A stretch of 64,000 nt of DNA from Sulfuricurvum sp. (GTDB lineage Bacteria > Campylobacterota > Campylobacteria > Campylobacterales > Sulfurimonadaceae). Position 1 is the stretch's first letter. Each line of letters begins with the position of its first letter. The position numbers and the translations under genes were made by a program. The stretch lies in NCBI GenBank assembly GCA_030696775.1, contig JAUYRN010000031.1:310001-374000 (forward strand), in the 5' to 3' direction. Of this stretch, positions 31,743 through 41,623 are shown one piece after another. The notes under the pieces are model-generated. The model had not been told where the DNA came from, did no database searches, and worked only from the letters and a program-made list of their open reading frames with translations.

Positions 31743-32357
31743 TTAATACGCAAGAGGCGTTTTGGTAACGCTCTCGTTGGGGGTAATGGCACCGAAACCT
31801 GGGTACTCTGCTTGCTGACCTGATGTCAGGAAATCAAGCGGAGTGAGCATATCGTCTTTAATAACGAAGTGGGCACGCTGCTCAGATCCATTTTCATAAC
31901 GCTGTCCATGAACGATTGCAAGTTCAGGACACACTTCAGCACAATAACCGCAGAAAATACAGCGACCAAGATTGATACTGTATTCGGTAACTTCTTTACG
32001 GCTGTTTTCATCGATTTTTGTGTCCATACGGATACAATCAGAAATACAGATTTTTTCACACAATCCGCATCCGATACAACGCTCGTAGCCCGATTCCCAC
32101 AAACGCAACAGTTTGTGTACTGCACGATAACGAGGTCCGATTGGAAGTTTTTCCAGTGGATATTTGACGGTGTGAATATCAAACTTGATCATCTCACGCA
32201 TGACGACCCACAAACCGACGAACAATTCACCTCTAAACGTACGCTTGACTACTTGTTTAAACTTATCCCATCCAGTGGTTGGATACTCTTCAATATCGAC
32301 ATAATAGTAAGCGCTATGCTCACTTACATTACGATCGTTCAATGGTTCACTATGCAT
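31743..32357 (-). CDS. nuoI: NuoI, complex I 2x[4Fe-4S] subunit
   Basis: A 204-residue peripheral subunit carrying clusters N6a and N6b. The two ferredoxin motifs are CIGCGLCEKICISDC (about residue 92) and CIFCGYCAEVCPELAI (about 132). The N-terminal 85 residues include the membrane-contact helix. The C-terminal tail is extended relative to E. coli NuoI. A strong GGAGGG site precedes the ATG. It passes electrons from the NuoG arm to NuoB. Confidence 0.96.
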   Translation of the reverse strand: MHSEPLNDRNVSEHSAYYYVDIEEYPTTGWDKFKQVVKRTFRGELFVGLWVVMREMIKFDIHTVKYPLEKLPIGPRYRAVHKLLRLWESGYERCIGCGLCEKICISDCIRMDTKIDENSRKEVTEYSINLGRCIFCGYCAEVCPELAIVHGQRYENGSEQRAHFVIKDDMLTPLDFLTSGQQAEYPGFGAITPNESVTKTPLAY

Positions 32358-32367
32358 CCATCCCTCC

Positions 32368-33357
32368 TTAAAACATCATCACAAGACCGGTGATCACAAC
32401 ATTGATCACGGCTATTGGCATTAACACTTTCCAGCACAACCACATCAACTGATCCGGTCGTACATCTGGCCATGCAGCACGGGTCCAGAGGAAAAAGAAA
32501 AAGAAAAATGCAACTTTTAGGAGCAATTGAAATGCTCCAGCAATCGATCCATCACCAAAACCGCCCAAGAAAATGATAGCGATTACAAATGATATAAAGA
32601 ACATGTTCGCGTATTCACCGATAAAGAAAAGACCCCATCTCATACCTGAATACTCAGTTCCAAATCCGTCAATGATCTCGTGGTCATTAGCTACTAGGTG
32701 AAACGGTGTACGTCCAGTCTCAGCAAATGCTGCAATCCAAAAAAGGATAAACGCAACCGGTTGTGACCAAACGATCCAGTTACCGATTCCGCCTGCTTGG
32801 TAGTTGTTAATATCGATAAGAGACAAAGACCCAACCAACATGAGAGGAGCAAGCAATGAAAGTCCGCTGATCACTTCGTAGGAGATAAATACGGCAGCAC
32901 TTCGTGCCGCAGAGATCAATGAAAACTTATTTGCCGACGCCATACCGCCCAGCAACGGACCATAAAGACCAATCGCCATGACACCCAATACGTACAAAAT
33001 ACCAATGTTGACATCGGCAACGATAGGATGAACTGTATAGCCAAATACTGTAAATTGAGGCCAAAACGGGATAGCTGCTGCTGCCATAAAAGCTGTTGCT
33101 GCTGTGATAACAGGCGCGATTTTAAAAATTGGCTTTACGACATTTTGAGGAATGATATCCTCTTTGGTGAAAAGCTTGATTCCGTCCGCTGCTACTTGGA
33201 GCAATCCAAAAGGTCCAACGTGCATCGGTCCAAGACGACGTTGCATAAATGCCAAGACTTTACGTTCAAAATAGGTACCTAACCCAGCGAGAGCCGAGAA
33301 CACTAATAAAATGACGACGATTTTGACAATCGTTTCGATGATAAATGCCATATCCAT
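32368..33357 (-). CDS. nuoH: NuoH, complex I quinone-site membrane subunit
   Basis: A 329-residue subunit with eight membrane helices that forms the quinone pocket with NuoB and NuoD. Motifs: ERKVLAFMQRRLGPMHVGPFGLLQ near residue 31 and the acidic E-channel segment AETGRTPFHLVANDHEIIDGFGTEYSGM near 210. The first 40 residues also contain the conserved YFERK. It follows NuoG directly. Confidence 0.97.
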   Translation of the reverse strand: MDMAFIIETIVKIVVILLVFSALAGLGTYFERKVLAFMQRRLGPMHVGPFGLLQVAADGIKLFTKEDIIPQNVVKPIFKIAPVITAATAFMAAAAIPFWPQFTVFGYTVHPIVADVNIGILYVLGVMAIGLYGPLLGGMASANKFSLISAARSAAVFISYEVISGLSLLAPLMLVGSLSLIDINNYQAGGIGNWIVWSQPVAFILFWIAAFAETGRTPFHLVANDHEIIDGFGTEYSGMRWGLFFIGEYANMFFISFVIAIIFLGGFGDGSIAGAFQLLLKVAFFFFFFLWTRAAWPDVRPDQLMWLCWKVLMPIAVINVVITGLVMMF

Positions 33358-33360
33358 CTG

Positions 33361-35847
33361 CTACACCTTTTCAATCGTTACATTGCTAAAGCGATAATCG
33401 CCAAACAATGCTTGTGAGTTAATTTTTGAGTCAAACGTCGGAAGATACGTTATATCTCCGTTGATTTTTGAATCGTTAATGACAGAAACCACTATCTCAC
33501 CCTTTGGAGTCTTGACCCGCACGTTATCAGCTGAGTTCAAACCATTACTGCTCATAAACTCATTGGATGCGTACAAACCACCCTCTTCATTCAACTGATG
33601 CGCGCGTGCCGTAAACGGCGTAAACTGCAGCACCGGATTGGCGAGATAAACAACGGATGTTGTCATAGCACGTTTTTCATCGAAAGCTTGAACATTTTCA
33701 TCTTCACCACAAGGTACTTTTAAAGTATCAAGGACATATCCGCGTACTTCTTCGCCCGCATTGGTGTAATGATTTGGCAATGTATCAAATTCTACCGCTT
33801 TAAATCCTGCACTTACAGGAAGTTGCACGGTGTAGTCAACACTCAATGCCGCAGATACTCCAAGAGCAGAAGCTACATCATTGAGGGTATAGCCTCCAAA
33901 AGAAAGTGCCACATTGGTTGGATTGACGCGTTTATCAATACTGGTCAATGTCCCCTCTTGCTGATTAAGTGATGGCATATCCAAATCACCATTTCCTAAT
34001 GCACTTAATGTAAAATCTCCTGCTGTATTATAACCAATTGTGTATTCACCAGCATTCTCATCAAGGTCACAAATGAGTGCAACCCCTAGTGTATTAGCAA
34101 GATTGGGTATCATGGTTACATTGAACACTGTGTATTTTTCAATTAAAGCAACAAGTCTCGCACAATTAGCTGAATTCGGATGCGTATACAAATCCGGTCC
34201 AACCATAAGGGAAAATTTCTCTTTTTTCGCTAAATACTTCCTCAGTGTTTCAGCAAATCCAGTGGGTGCGTTTAAAAGATCTAAAAGGCGATTATCATCT
34301 ACTTCTATCTCTTTTGAAACTTTTTTCTTCACTGTTTTCGTTACTTCTTCACTCACTTCTTCTTCAACGCCTGTTTCTTCATTGAGAACTTTTTTAATAA
34401 CCGTTTCAATCACTTTTTCATCGACTGTCTCTTCGACCGTCACCGTTTTAAGAGAATGAAAACTTTTCAGATAATCAACAGTGCTTGAAGGCATTGCTGT
34501 TTTATCACCAAAAAGGTCAAGCATCAAATACAACGCTGCTTCTTCCATCATCGGAGCATGATTGAACTGAGTTAGATTTTTGGACATATCTTCGATGACC
34601 GGATCATTGATCGGATGAAAATACAATCCAGCGCCTTTGTTCATCGACAATGCATTATTCATAGCAAAACGGGCATTAGGGTTATCAGTCTTCAATGCTG
34701 TTCCAATGGAAACAACAAAATCGGACTCATGCACTTCTTTGAGATTACCGCTGTAAAGGGATTGCCCGCTGACAGCACTGTAACTGTCGAGGAAATTTTT
34801 AAACACTCGCGCTTCATTGTTGATGAGTTTGACCCCAAGTTTCTCTTTAAGACGTTGTAAGATCATCGCCTCTTCATTCGTAATGGTTGAAGTGAAGGCA
34901 ATAGTATCCGCTTTTTTGAAAGCTTCGATTGCTGCATCAAAGGCAACTGGATTTTTAGTGACATTGCTATTTTGGAAATCATAACCATAGCGCCCTGCAC
35001 CGCAAAGAGAGACATAGTTCCACTCATTTTTGACACGGTAGATTTTAGCCTCAGGATTTGCGATATCGGTGTGTTTAATGTCGTAGCTGATTTGGCATCC
35101 GGCACTGCAATGAGCGCATGTTGCCGGGATTTGTGTATGTTCCCACGCGTTCGAGCTGTACTGATAATCACTGCTGACCAAGGCTCCGACAGGACAAACT
35201 GCCGTACACTCGCCGCAGTTGGTACAATCAAGAGTATCACCGGCATTTGGGGCGATAAGTGATTTATTCAGCTTATTCCACATTGCATAGGCGTCTTTTG
35301 GCATTGACTCTTTGAACGCTGCATCAAGAGGTTCACTGCCACGGGCAACCGTTGAGAGGGCAGCATCACCGATCATATCTTTGCAGACAGTAATACAGCG
35401 CTCACACATGATACACAAGGCAGGATCATAATGGATAAGACCCCAATCTTGTGCCGGCTTGTGAGTATCAGCGATGGAATAATGCTGTTTATCTACACCA
35501 ATTTCGAGCGTGTAATTTTGAAGCTCACACTCCCCCGATTGGTCGCATACGCCGCATTCTAAAGGATGATTAACGTCATAAACTTCCATGATAGCGCGTT
35601 TTTCTTCTTCAATAACGGGAGTTTTTGTATTGATGTCCATTCCCATTTTGGCTTTTGCATTGCACGCATAAACTTGTTTTCCATCCGCTTCTACCAAACA
35701 AATACGGCATGCCAAGGTTGGTGAACAGCGTGTTAGATAACAAATGGCAGGAATAAATATCCCATTGGCACGCGCCGCATTGAGAATGTATTCACCCTCT
35801 TGCGTCCGTACCTCTTTGCCGTCTATGGTTATCGTTATTTCATTCAT
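33361..35847 (-). CDS. nuoG: NuoG paralog 1, complex I Fe-S/molybdopterin-like subunit with charged insert
   Basis: An 828-residue peripheral-arm subunit. Order: N-terminal [2Fe-2S] domain with N1b cysteines (CYLTRCSPTLACRICLVE), the His-Cys N5 site (HPLECGVCDQSGECELQ), ferredoxin-like cysteines (CIMCERCITVCKD and CTNCGECTAVCPVGAL), and an N7-type CAHCSAGC motif before a molybdopterin-oxidoreductase-like domain without cofactor. Residues about 466-520 are a lysine/glutamate/valine-rich insert with an internal repeat (ETVDEKVIETVIKKV then EEVSEEVTKTVKKKV), absent from the paralog at 35851-38094. Elsewhere the two are clearly homologous. Confidence 0.93.
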   Translation of the reverse strand: MNEITITIDGKEVRTQEGEYILNAARANGIFIPAICYLTRCSPTLACRICLVEADGKQVYACNAKAKMGMDINTKTPVIEEEKRAIMEVYDVNHPLECGVCDQSGECELQNYTLEIGVDKQHYSIADTHKPAQDWGLIHYDPALCIMCERCITVCKDMIGDAALSTVARGSEPLDAAFKESMPKDAYAMWNKLNKSLIAPNAGDTLDCTNCGECTAVCPVGALVSSDYQYSSNAWEHTQIPATCAHCSAGCQISYDIKHTDIANPEAKIYRVKNEWNYVSLCGAGRYGYDFQNSNVTKNPVAFDAAIEAFKKADTIAFTSTITNEEAMILQRLKEKLGVKLINNEARVFKNFLDSYSAVSGQSLYSGNLKEVHESDFVVSIGTALKTDNPNARFAMNNALSMNKGAGLYFHPINDPVIEDMSKNLTQFNHAPMMEEAALYLMLDLFGDKTAMPSSTVDYLKSFHSLKTVTVEETVDEKVIETVIKKVLNEETGVEEEVSEEVTKTVKKKVSKEIEVDDNRLLDLLNAPTGFAETLRKYLAKKEKFSLMVGPDLYTHPNSANCARLVALIEKYTVFNVTMIPNLANTLGVALICDLDENAGEYTIGYNTAGDFTLSALGNGDLDMPSLNQQEGTLTSIDKRVNPTNVALSFGGYTLNDVASALGVSAALSVDYTVQLPVSAGFKAVEFDTLPNHYTNAGEEVRGYVLDTLKVPCGEDENVQAFDEKRAMTTSVVYLANPVLQFTPFTARAHQLNEEGGLYASNEFMSSNGLNSADNVRVKTPKGEIVVSVINDSKINGDITYLPTFDSKINSQALFGDYRFSNVTIEKV

Positions 35848-35850
35848 GAT

Positions 35851-38094
35851 TTAACTCCCCATCCTTTGTAGTTTAATTTTCTCAAATCGGTAACCCTCAT
35901 GCACTCCACCAAAAGCAGTGTCATAGGTAGGTAAAAGAGCAATGGTTCCTTTGAGTGTTTCATCAACGACAAAGACTCTAACGCCCTCACGTCCCTCAAT
36001 GCTGATACTGTCTCCATCACTAATACGAGCTGCAGTAGCAAACTGTACGGAACCGCGAAGCGATGTATCCGCTTCCAATTGAGAGGTTCGCGCAGTATAC
36101 GCATTGAACTGATTGACAGGATTGCATTGATAAATAACGGTTCCGTTAAACTCCGGCAAATCATCAATCTCTTCCAATACGCCCTCAAGCTCACTGTCCA
36201 TAGTCTCTAATTGGTATCCGCGATAATCTTCACCCAGTGCTCCGTAAAAGTTACCTAGCATATCAAATTCTACCGCTTTAAACCCTTTTTCTACTGGTAA
36301 TTGTGCTGTATAGTCAATCGTATTCAGTGCTTTCAGCCCTAAAGATTGCGCAATATCGTTCAGGCAATGTCCCTCAAAAGCAACCGCAACATTCGTGGCT
36401 AGAAGTTGATAGTTGATACTGACGAATGTTCCTTCTTGGCTGTTTAATGACGGCATCGGCATCGCGCATTCGCCCATAGAGCCGATTACAAAATCCCCCT
36501 GCGCGTTATATCCGACAACATTGGCAATTTTTTCATCTTTATCCAGATCACAAATAAGCGATACCCCTACCGTATTGACCGTTTGAGGAATCACGATAAG
36601 TGAAAAATCGGTATGTGTTTCAATCAAAGCACACAAACGAGCAATATTAGCTGCGCGATTATGACTCAAAACATCCGAACCGATAATGAGCGTTTTACGC
36701 TTTGCGCGTCGTAATGATTTTGAAATTTGAGCGAACTCTTCATCCCCTACATTGGATTCAGCGCATAAATAACCCTCATCCAAACTTTCTAAAAAGACTT
36801 TTATTGTATCGTCTGCATCGCACCCTTCCAAAAGAGTTTGTGTAAGCATTGCGATAACGCCCTCTTCAGAACCTGCTTCATAGCGAATATTCTGCGTTAC
36901 TACGTTTTGAAGCAGTGCATCTTCGAGTGGATGCATGTACACAATTTTTGCTCCGTTATGACGTGCAGCCGTAGTCATTGCATAACGAACAGCAGGATTA
37001 TCCGTACTCACACGTCCGCCCATTACTATAATTGCATCGCTTTGTGTAATAGCGTCAAGTGAACCGCTAAAGGCACTTTTTCCGCTTATTGAGCTGTATG
37101 CGCGCATAAAGGATTGATAGGCTCTTGCCTCTTCATTAAAGAGTTTAACGCCCAGCTTTTCTTTGAGACGCTGTAGAATCAATGCCTCTTCATTCGTAAT
37201 CAGGGAGCTAAATCGAATGGCTGTCGCATTTTGAAATGCTAAGAGTGCTTTTTCGAATAATGCTTTATCTTTGGCTGCTTGAATGTCAAAATCAAATCCA
37301 AAACGTCCCGCACCACAGAGAGTTGCTACTTCAAAATTATTCGTTACACGATAAATTTTCGGCTTTGCTCCAAGAGAATTCGAGGTATGACGCACTTCAT
37401 ACGTCAGTGAACATCCGGCAGAACAATGAGCACACGTAGCAGGAATTTGTGTCAATTCCCATGCATTGGCGCTGTACTGGAACTTCGAACTCACCAATGC
37501 ACCTACAGGACACACGGCAATACACTCGCCACAGAAAGTACAATCAAGGACATCACTGTTTTTAGGAATAACCGCTGATTTATATCCGCCAAACTGAAGC
37601 GTTATCGCGTCATCACCGATAATTTCATTACAAACATGTACGCATTTTTCACACAAAATACATAAAGAAGGATCGTAATTAATCAGTCCCCAATGTTCAA
37701 TCTTTCGATTTTGTTCTTTTGCACTGAAATGTTGGCTTGATATTCCAAATTCTAATGTTTTATTTTGGAGATCACAGGCACCTGATTTGTCGCACACACC
37801 GCATTCTAATGGGTGATTGACATCGTACATACGCATAATATTCGTGCGCTCTGTTTGCAACCTTTCAGAATCGATGGTCACCGCAAGCCCTTGCGTCGGA
37901 GGAGTTTGACAGCTTAAAATCAAACCATCCGTTTTATCCGTTTCAACGACACACAAACGGCACGATGCACAGGGAGTCGTTTTCTCAATATAACACATCG
38001 TAGGAATATAAAACCCTGATTTGCGTGCCACTTGAAGAATTGTTTCCCCTTTGAGCGCCGTTACAGGTTGGTTGTTTATAGTAAAATTAATCAT
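35851..38094 (-). CDS. NuoG paralog 2, complex I Fe-S/molybdopterin-like subunit
   Basis: A 747-residue second NuoG. It has the same series of iron-sulfur sites as paralog 1: N1b cysteines (CYIEKTTPCASCRLCVVE), HPLECGVCDKSGACDLQ, CILCEKCVHVCNE, CTFCGECIAVCPVGAL and the N7-type CAHCSAGC. The molybdopterin-like domain follows without the charged insert. The frame is open 17 codons further upstream, but the ATG at 38094 follows GGAGGT at the correct distance and starts at the ferredoxin fold. It ends 4 nt before paralog 1. A tandem duplication is the simplest origin. Confidence 0.92.
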   Translation of the reverse strand: MINFTINNQPVTALKGETILQVARKSGFYIPTMCYIEKTTPCASCRLCVVETDKTDGLILSCQTPPTQGLAVTIDSERLQTERTNIMRMYDVNHPLECGVCDKSGACDLQNKTLEFGISSQHFSAKEQNRKIEHWGLINYDPSLCILCEKCVHVCNEIIGDDAITLQFGGYKSAVIPKNSDVLDCTFCGECIAVCPVGALVSSKFQYSANAWELTQIPATCAHCSAGCSLTYEVRHTSNSLGAKPKIYRVTNNFEVATLCGAGRFGFDFDIQAAKDKALFEKALLAFQNATAIRFSSLITNEEALILQRLKEKLGVKLFNEEARAYQSFMRAYSSISGKSAFSGSLDAITQSDAIIVMGGRVSTDNPAVRYAMTTAARHNGAKIVYMHPLEDALLQNVVTQNIRYEAGSEEGVIAMLTQTLLEGCDADDTIKVFLESLDEGYLCAESNVGDEEFAQISKSLRRAKRKTLIIGSDVLSHNRAANIARLCALIETHTDFSLIVIPQTVNTVGVSLICDLDKDEKIANVVGYNAQGDFVIGSMGECAMPMPSLNSQEGTFVSINYQLLATNVAVAFEGHCLNDIAQSLGLKALNTIDYTAQLPVEKGFKAVEFDMLGNFYGALGEDYRGYQLETMDSELEGVLEEIDDLPEFNGTVIYQCNPVNQFNAYTARTSQLEADTSLRGSVQFATAARISDGDSISIEGREGVRVFVVDETLKGTIALLPTYDTAFGGVHEGYRFEKIKLQRMGS

Positions 38095-38105
38095 CCCGAC
38101 CTCCA

Positions 38106-40142
38106 TTAGTGTGCTACCATGGCAATGTAATAACAGCGCATACAACGATCCGCTTCACTCATCGCTTCTTCTTGTGTCAATGCATATTTAACTTCACGAT
38201 TATTATCGCGACGTTCTTCTACACTCAAAACTTCACTGTGTTGACGTGGCAAACCTGGAAGCCAGCCTTGAATTTTCTCTTTTTTGTCATAGACTTTGAG
38301 CTTACGAAGGTGATCTTCCATGATCTCATCGTCTTTGAGCGTAATTTCACCGTTAACGACATAACGTAACATAACGGATGCTGCACGTTTAGCTTGCCCA
38401 ACCGCATTGACAATCGTCATCGGTCCGTATTCACAGTCACCTGCGGCAAAAATACCCTTGCGTGAGGTCATGTAATCTTTACCATTAGTTTTGATCGTTC
38501 CCCATGAAGTTCGTTCAACTTCCCATTCTTGCGGTATAAGCTTCAAATCGGCACTTTGAGAAACCGCAGGGATAAGATAATCACATGGCATTTCAAACGA
38601 TGCACCCTCGATTTTTTCCAAGGTAGCACGACCGCCATTAGGATCAGGAACCAGTTCAAAACGGTCAATTAATAACGATTTTAGTACGTTGTTTTCATCA
38701 CGCATTTCAGCAACCGCCGAGTGAAAAATAAATTCAACACCCTCTTCAACCGCTTCGTGATACTCTTCATACGTCGTGTTATTGATGATCGTTCTCTCAT
38801 CACGACGATAGATCATCACGACTCTAGCTGCATTAGCACGAATTGAACAACGCACTACGTCCATAGAGGTAAATCCTCCACCGACACAGACAACGGTTTT
38901 ACCTGTCAAATCCACGTAATCTTTGTCCAACATGTGTTGTTTCTGGTCGGCTTCCGGGACCATAATTCCATATTTCACTTCGAGATTTACTTTATCCAGA
39001 AAATCAATCGCACCCCAATACCCTTGTATCTCAGCACGTTCGTTTTCACAATATACTTTTTTCGAAATACGCGTTCCTGTTGCTATCAAAATACCATCGT
39101 AATCATTTTCATATTGACGCATCATCTCTGCAGTGACTTTGGTATTGGTGATAAAATTCACCCCTAAATCACGTACTGCTTCGATGTCTTGATTGTACTT
39201 ATCCACAGGCATACGGTATTCAGGTACTCCAACAGCGACTTCACCGCCAAGAACCGGAAGTTCTTCGTATACATCAACCTCTACACCATCAAGTGCAAGG
39301 TAATACGCACCCGTAAGTCCCGCAGGCCCTGATCCGATGATCGCAACTTTTTTACCGATAGAAGGTTTCTGCGCATACGGATGAAAAAATCCAAAACCGT
39401 GATCGGTTTCATAATCAGCACCTAAACGTTTGAGCTCCATGATTGAAATAGGCTCATCAAGATTACTTCTGCGACACTCAGTTTCGCATGGATGAGGACA
39501 AACCCGTCCACATGTATGTGCCAGCGGCATGGTTTGACGCGTTGCCATAAGAGAATCATCAAAACGTAAATCGCGAACGCCCTCTATGTAAGCCGGAATA
39601 TCGACATGCGCAGGACACGCATCCATACATGGCGCTGTAATCTTGGCAATGTAATTGGTATCTTCCATGTGATAATGTTTGGAAGGCTTTTGACTCTCAA
39701 TACACGCTACAAATTCAGCTTCAAAATGATTCATCAAATCCAGCAATGGAGTTGGAACTGTTTTGCCAATCTCACATTTTGATGTCTCTTGCATCGTTTT
39801 GGAAACTTCTTTTAGATGTTCCATATCACTCATAGCACCTTCACCACGAGCAATCTTGTCAAGTAAATCGTACAAAATACGTCCGCCCCATCGCCCCGGT
39901 GCACAACGACCGCACGCTTCTGAATAGACTTGATATTGCGCTGCATATTCTGTAGCTAAACGAACGACATCGACATCAGGATTAAAAAGCGCCAAACCAT
40001 CCCAACCGATAAACGCTTTGGAATGGGCATGCTCATTGTACTGCTCGGGCAGATTGTACGCAGAGATTTCCCATTCTTCTTCGGGCTTACCGATGTTGTT
40101 GATCTGCTCTCCGCGCCATGTGGAGAAATAGACTTTGCTCAC
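38106..40142 (-). CDS. NuoF-position fusion: NuoF C-terminal-like + GltD-type FAD/NAD(P) oxidoreductase
   Basis: A 678-residue protein in the place of NuoF. Residues 1-150 resemble only the C-terminal N3-cluster domain of NuoF: EACGRCAPGR gives C77 and C80, but the third ligand is G83, with the distal C123 kept. The FMN and NADH domains of true NuoF are absent. Residues 165-235 form a GltD/DPYD-type Fe-S region (C172, C176, C211, C215, C219, C223). Residues 262-600 are a two-Rossmann flavoprotein (GSGPAGLTGAY; CVGGGFTSMD), and a late CMRC motif follows. It starts with GTG. It is probably the electron-input module of this complex I; the donor is unknown. Confidence 0.88.
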   Translation of the reverse strand: MSKVYFSTWRGEQINNIGKPEEEWEISAYNLPEQYNEHAHSKAFIGWDGLALFNPDVDVVRLATEYAAQYQVYSEACGRCAPGRWGGRILYDLLDKIARGEGAMSDMEHLKEVSKTMQETSKCEIGKTVPTPLLDLMNHFEAEFVACIESQKPSKHYHMEDTNYIAKITAPCMDACPAHVDIPAYIEGVRDLRFDDSLMATRQTMPLAHTCGRVCPHPCETECRRSNLDEPISIMELKRLGADYETDHGFGFFHPYAQKPSIGKKVAIIGSGPAGLTGAYYLALDGVEVDVYEELPVLGGEVAVGVPEYRMPVDKYNQDIEAVRDLGVNFITNTKVTAEMMRQYENDYDGILIATGTRISKKVYCENERAEIQGYWGAIDFLDKVNLEVKYGIMVPEADQKQHMLDKDYVDLTGKTVVCVGGGFTSMDVVRCSIRANAARVVMIYRRDERTIINNTTYEEYHEAVEEGVEFIFHSAVAEMRDENNVLKSLLIDRFELVPDPNGGRATLEKIEGASFEMPCDYLIPAVSQSADLKLIPQEWEVERTSWGTIKTNGKDYMTSRKGIFAAGDCEYGPMTIVNAVGQAKRAASVMLRYVVNGEITLKDDEIMEDHLRKLKVYDKKEKIQGWLPGLPRQHSEVLSVEERRDNNREVKYALTQEEAMSEADRCMRCYYIAMVAH

Positions 40143-40144
40143 TT

Positions 40145-40375
40145 TTAGTCCTTACGCTTGACCACGATGGTCCAGTCCGCTTCATTAAATTTCAATGAAT
40201 TTGTCATCTCATATCCGCTTTCTTTAACGACGTCAGCACTACGCTGTATAGGTGAAAAATCACCAATCTCAAACAAGAAAATCAAAACCTCTTTCGGGTC
40301 TTGTTCTTCTTTCATAATCTCAACCATACGGTTTTCAAAAGCACCTTTGAGGTGACGAAGGTCATAACGTTTCAT
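40145..40375 (-). CDS. Short NuoE-position protein
   Basis: A 76-residue protein in the place of NuoE. It lacks the thioredoxin-like fold length and the four N1a cysteines of true NuoE; no cysteine is visible. Campylobacter jejuni has a similarly short replacement at this position (Cj1575c). It lies between nuoD and the NuoF-like fusion, within a few nucleotides of each. It is probably a small structural subunit linking the input module to the complex. Confidence 0.8.
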   Translation of the reverse strand: MKRYDLRHLKGAFENRMVEIMKEEQDPKEVLIFLFEIGDFSPIQRSADVVKESGYEMTNSLKFNEADWTIVVKRKD

Positions 40376-40386
40376 AAAGGTCCTTT

Positions 40387-41613
40387 TTAACGGTCAACTT
40401 CACCGAAGACGATATTGGTCGTCCCGATGATGGATACTACGTCTGGGATATAGTGCCCAGGTAACAAATCGGTCAAAATACCTGTGTGCCAAAACGATGG
40501 AGCACGAAGTTTGAGACGGTACGGATAGGCTCCACCTTGGCTATTGATGTAATATCCAAGCTCACCTTTTGGTGATTCTGTTGGAATATAAACTTCCCCT
40601 ACCGGTGGGCGCATTCCCTGTGTCACGAGGACAAAGTGTTGCATCAACGAGTAGTTTTGAGTCATAATATCCAGTTTTGGTGCTGAAATATATTGCGGTG
40701 CGTGTGCCATTAATGCAGGCTCAGTTTCCGAATACATATCGAGTACTTGATAGAGAATTTTTGCCGACTCTTTCATCTCTGCCATGTAAAGTTTATAACG
40801 GGCATAGTTGTCCCCTTTATCGGAAACAGGAACGTTAAACTCTACTTCATCGTATAATTCGTACGGCTCTTCTTTACGAATATCCCACTCAACGCCCGAT
40901 GCACGTAACATTACGCCAGAACATCCCCAGCTAAGTGCCATCTCTTTAGAGATAACGCCCACATTTTCCATACGCATCAACCAAATACGATTCGTATCGA
41001 GTAAGTCTTCATAATCTTTGATATTTTCAGGTAACTTGTCCAAAAACTTACGTAAATCCCCGATAAAATTATCCGGCAAATCCAATGGCACCCCACCGAT
41101 ACGAACGGCTGAATGGGTCAAACGTGCACCACAATAATCTTCGATCAAATCCATCAAATATTCTCGTTCACGGAAAGCAAACAAAAATACGGTCATGGCT
41201 CCAATATCCAAAGCCGTCGTTGCCAACCAAAAAAGGTGAGACATAAGACGGTTGGTTTCGAGCAACATCATACGAATGACTTTCGCACGACGCGGAACTT
41301 CAAGGCCGATCAAACGCTCAACAGCAAGAGCAAAGCCATAGTTATTCGAGCTTGACGCGATGTAGTCCATACGATCCGTTGTCGGCATGAACTCATTGTA
41401 GATCATGTTCTCAGCCATCTTCTCCATACCACGGTGAAGGTATCCGATGTCCGGATGCGCTTTGGTAATCTGTTCTTGCTGCATGTGCAACATCAGACGT
41501 AACTGTCCGTGCGCCGATGGATGTTGAGGACCAAAGTTAAGGATCATCTCATTATCAACTCGATCAAACGTAATGTTTTCAAAAAAGGGTCTAAGGCGAT
41601 TGGATTGTTGCAT
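40387..41613 (-). CDS. nuoD: NuoD, complex I 49-kDa subunit
   Basis: A 408-residue subunit related to the large subunit of [NiFe] hydrogenases, forming the quinone site with NuoB and NuoH. N-terminal [16 protein letters not shown] carries the conserved HP and H residues of the quinone pocket, followed by [14 protein letters not shown] and the C-terminal [21 protein letters not shown] end. It is encoded separately from NuoC, unlike the NuoCD fusion of E. coli. Confidence 0.97.
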   Translation of the reverse strand: MQQSNRLRPFFENITFDRVDNEMILNFGPQHPSAHGQLRLMLHMQQEQITKAHPDIGYLHRGMEKMAENMIYNEFMPTTDRMDYIASSSNNYGFALAVERLIGLEVPRRAKVIRMMLLETNRLMSHLFWLATTALDIGAMTVFLFAFREREYLMDLIEDYCGARLTHSAVRIGGVPLDLPDNFIGDLRKFLDKLPENIKDYEDLLDTNRIWLMRMENVGVISKEMALSWGCSGVMLRASGVEWDIRKEEPYELYDEVEFNVPVSDKGDNYARYKLYMAEMKESAKILYQVLDMYSETEPALMAHAPQYISAPKLDIMTQNYSLMQHFVLVTQGMRPPVGEVYIPTESPKGELGYYINSQGGAYPYRLKLRAPSFWHTGILTDLLPGHYIPDVVSIIGTTNIVFGEVDR

Positions 41614-41623
41614 TCATAGCTCC

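Noticed and set aside
38095-38145. N-terminal extension of the second NuoG
   Set aside because: It overlaps the NuoF-like gene and precedes a strong GGAGGT site and the normal ferredoxin-fold start at 38094.
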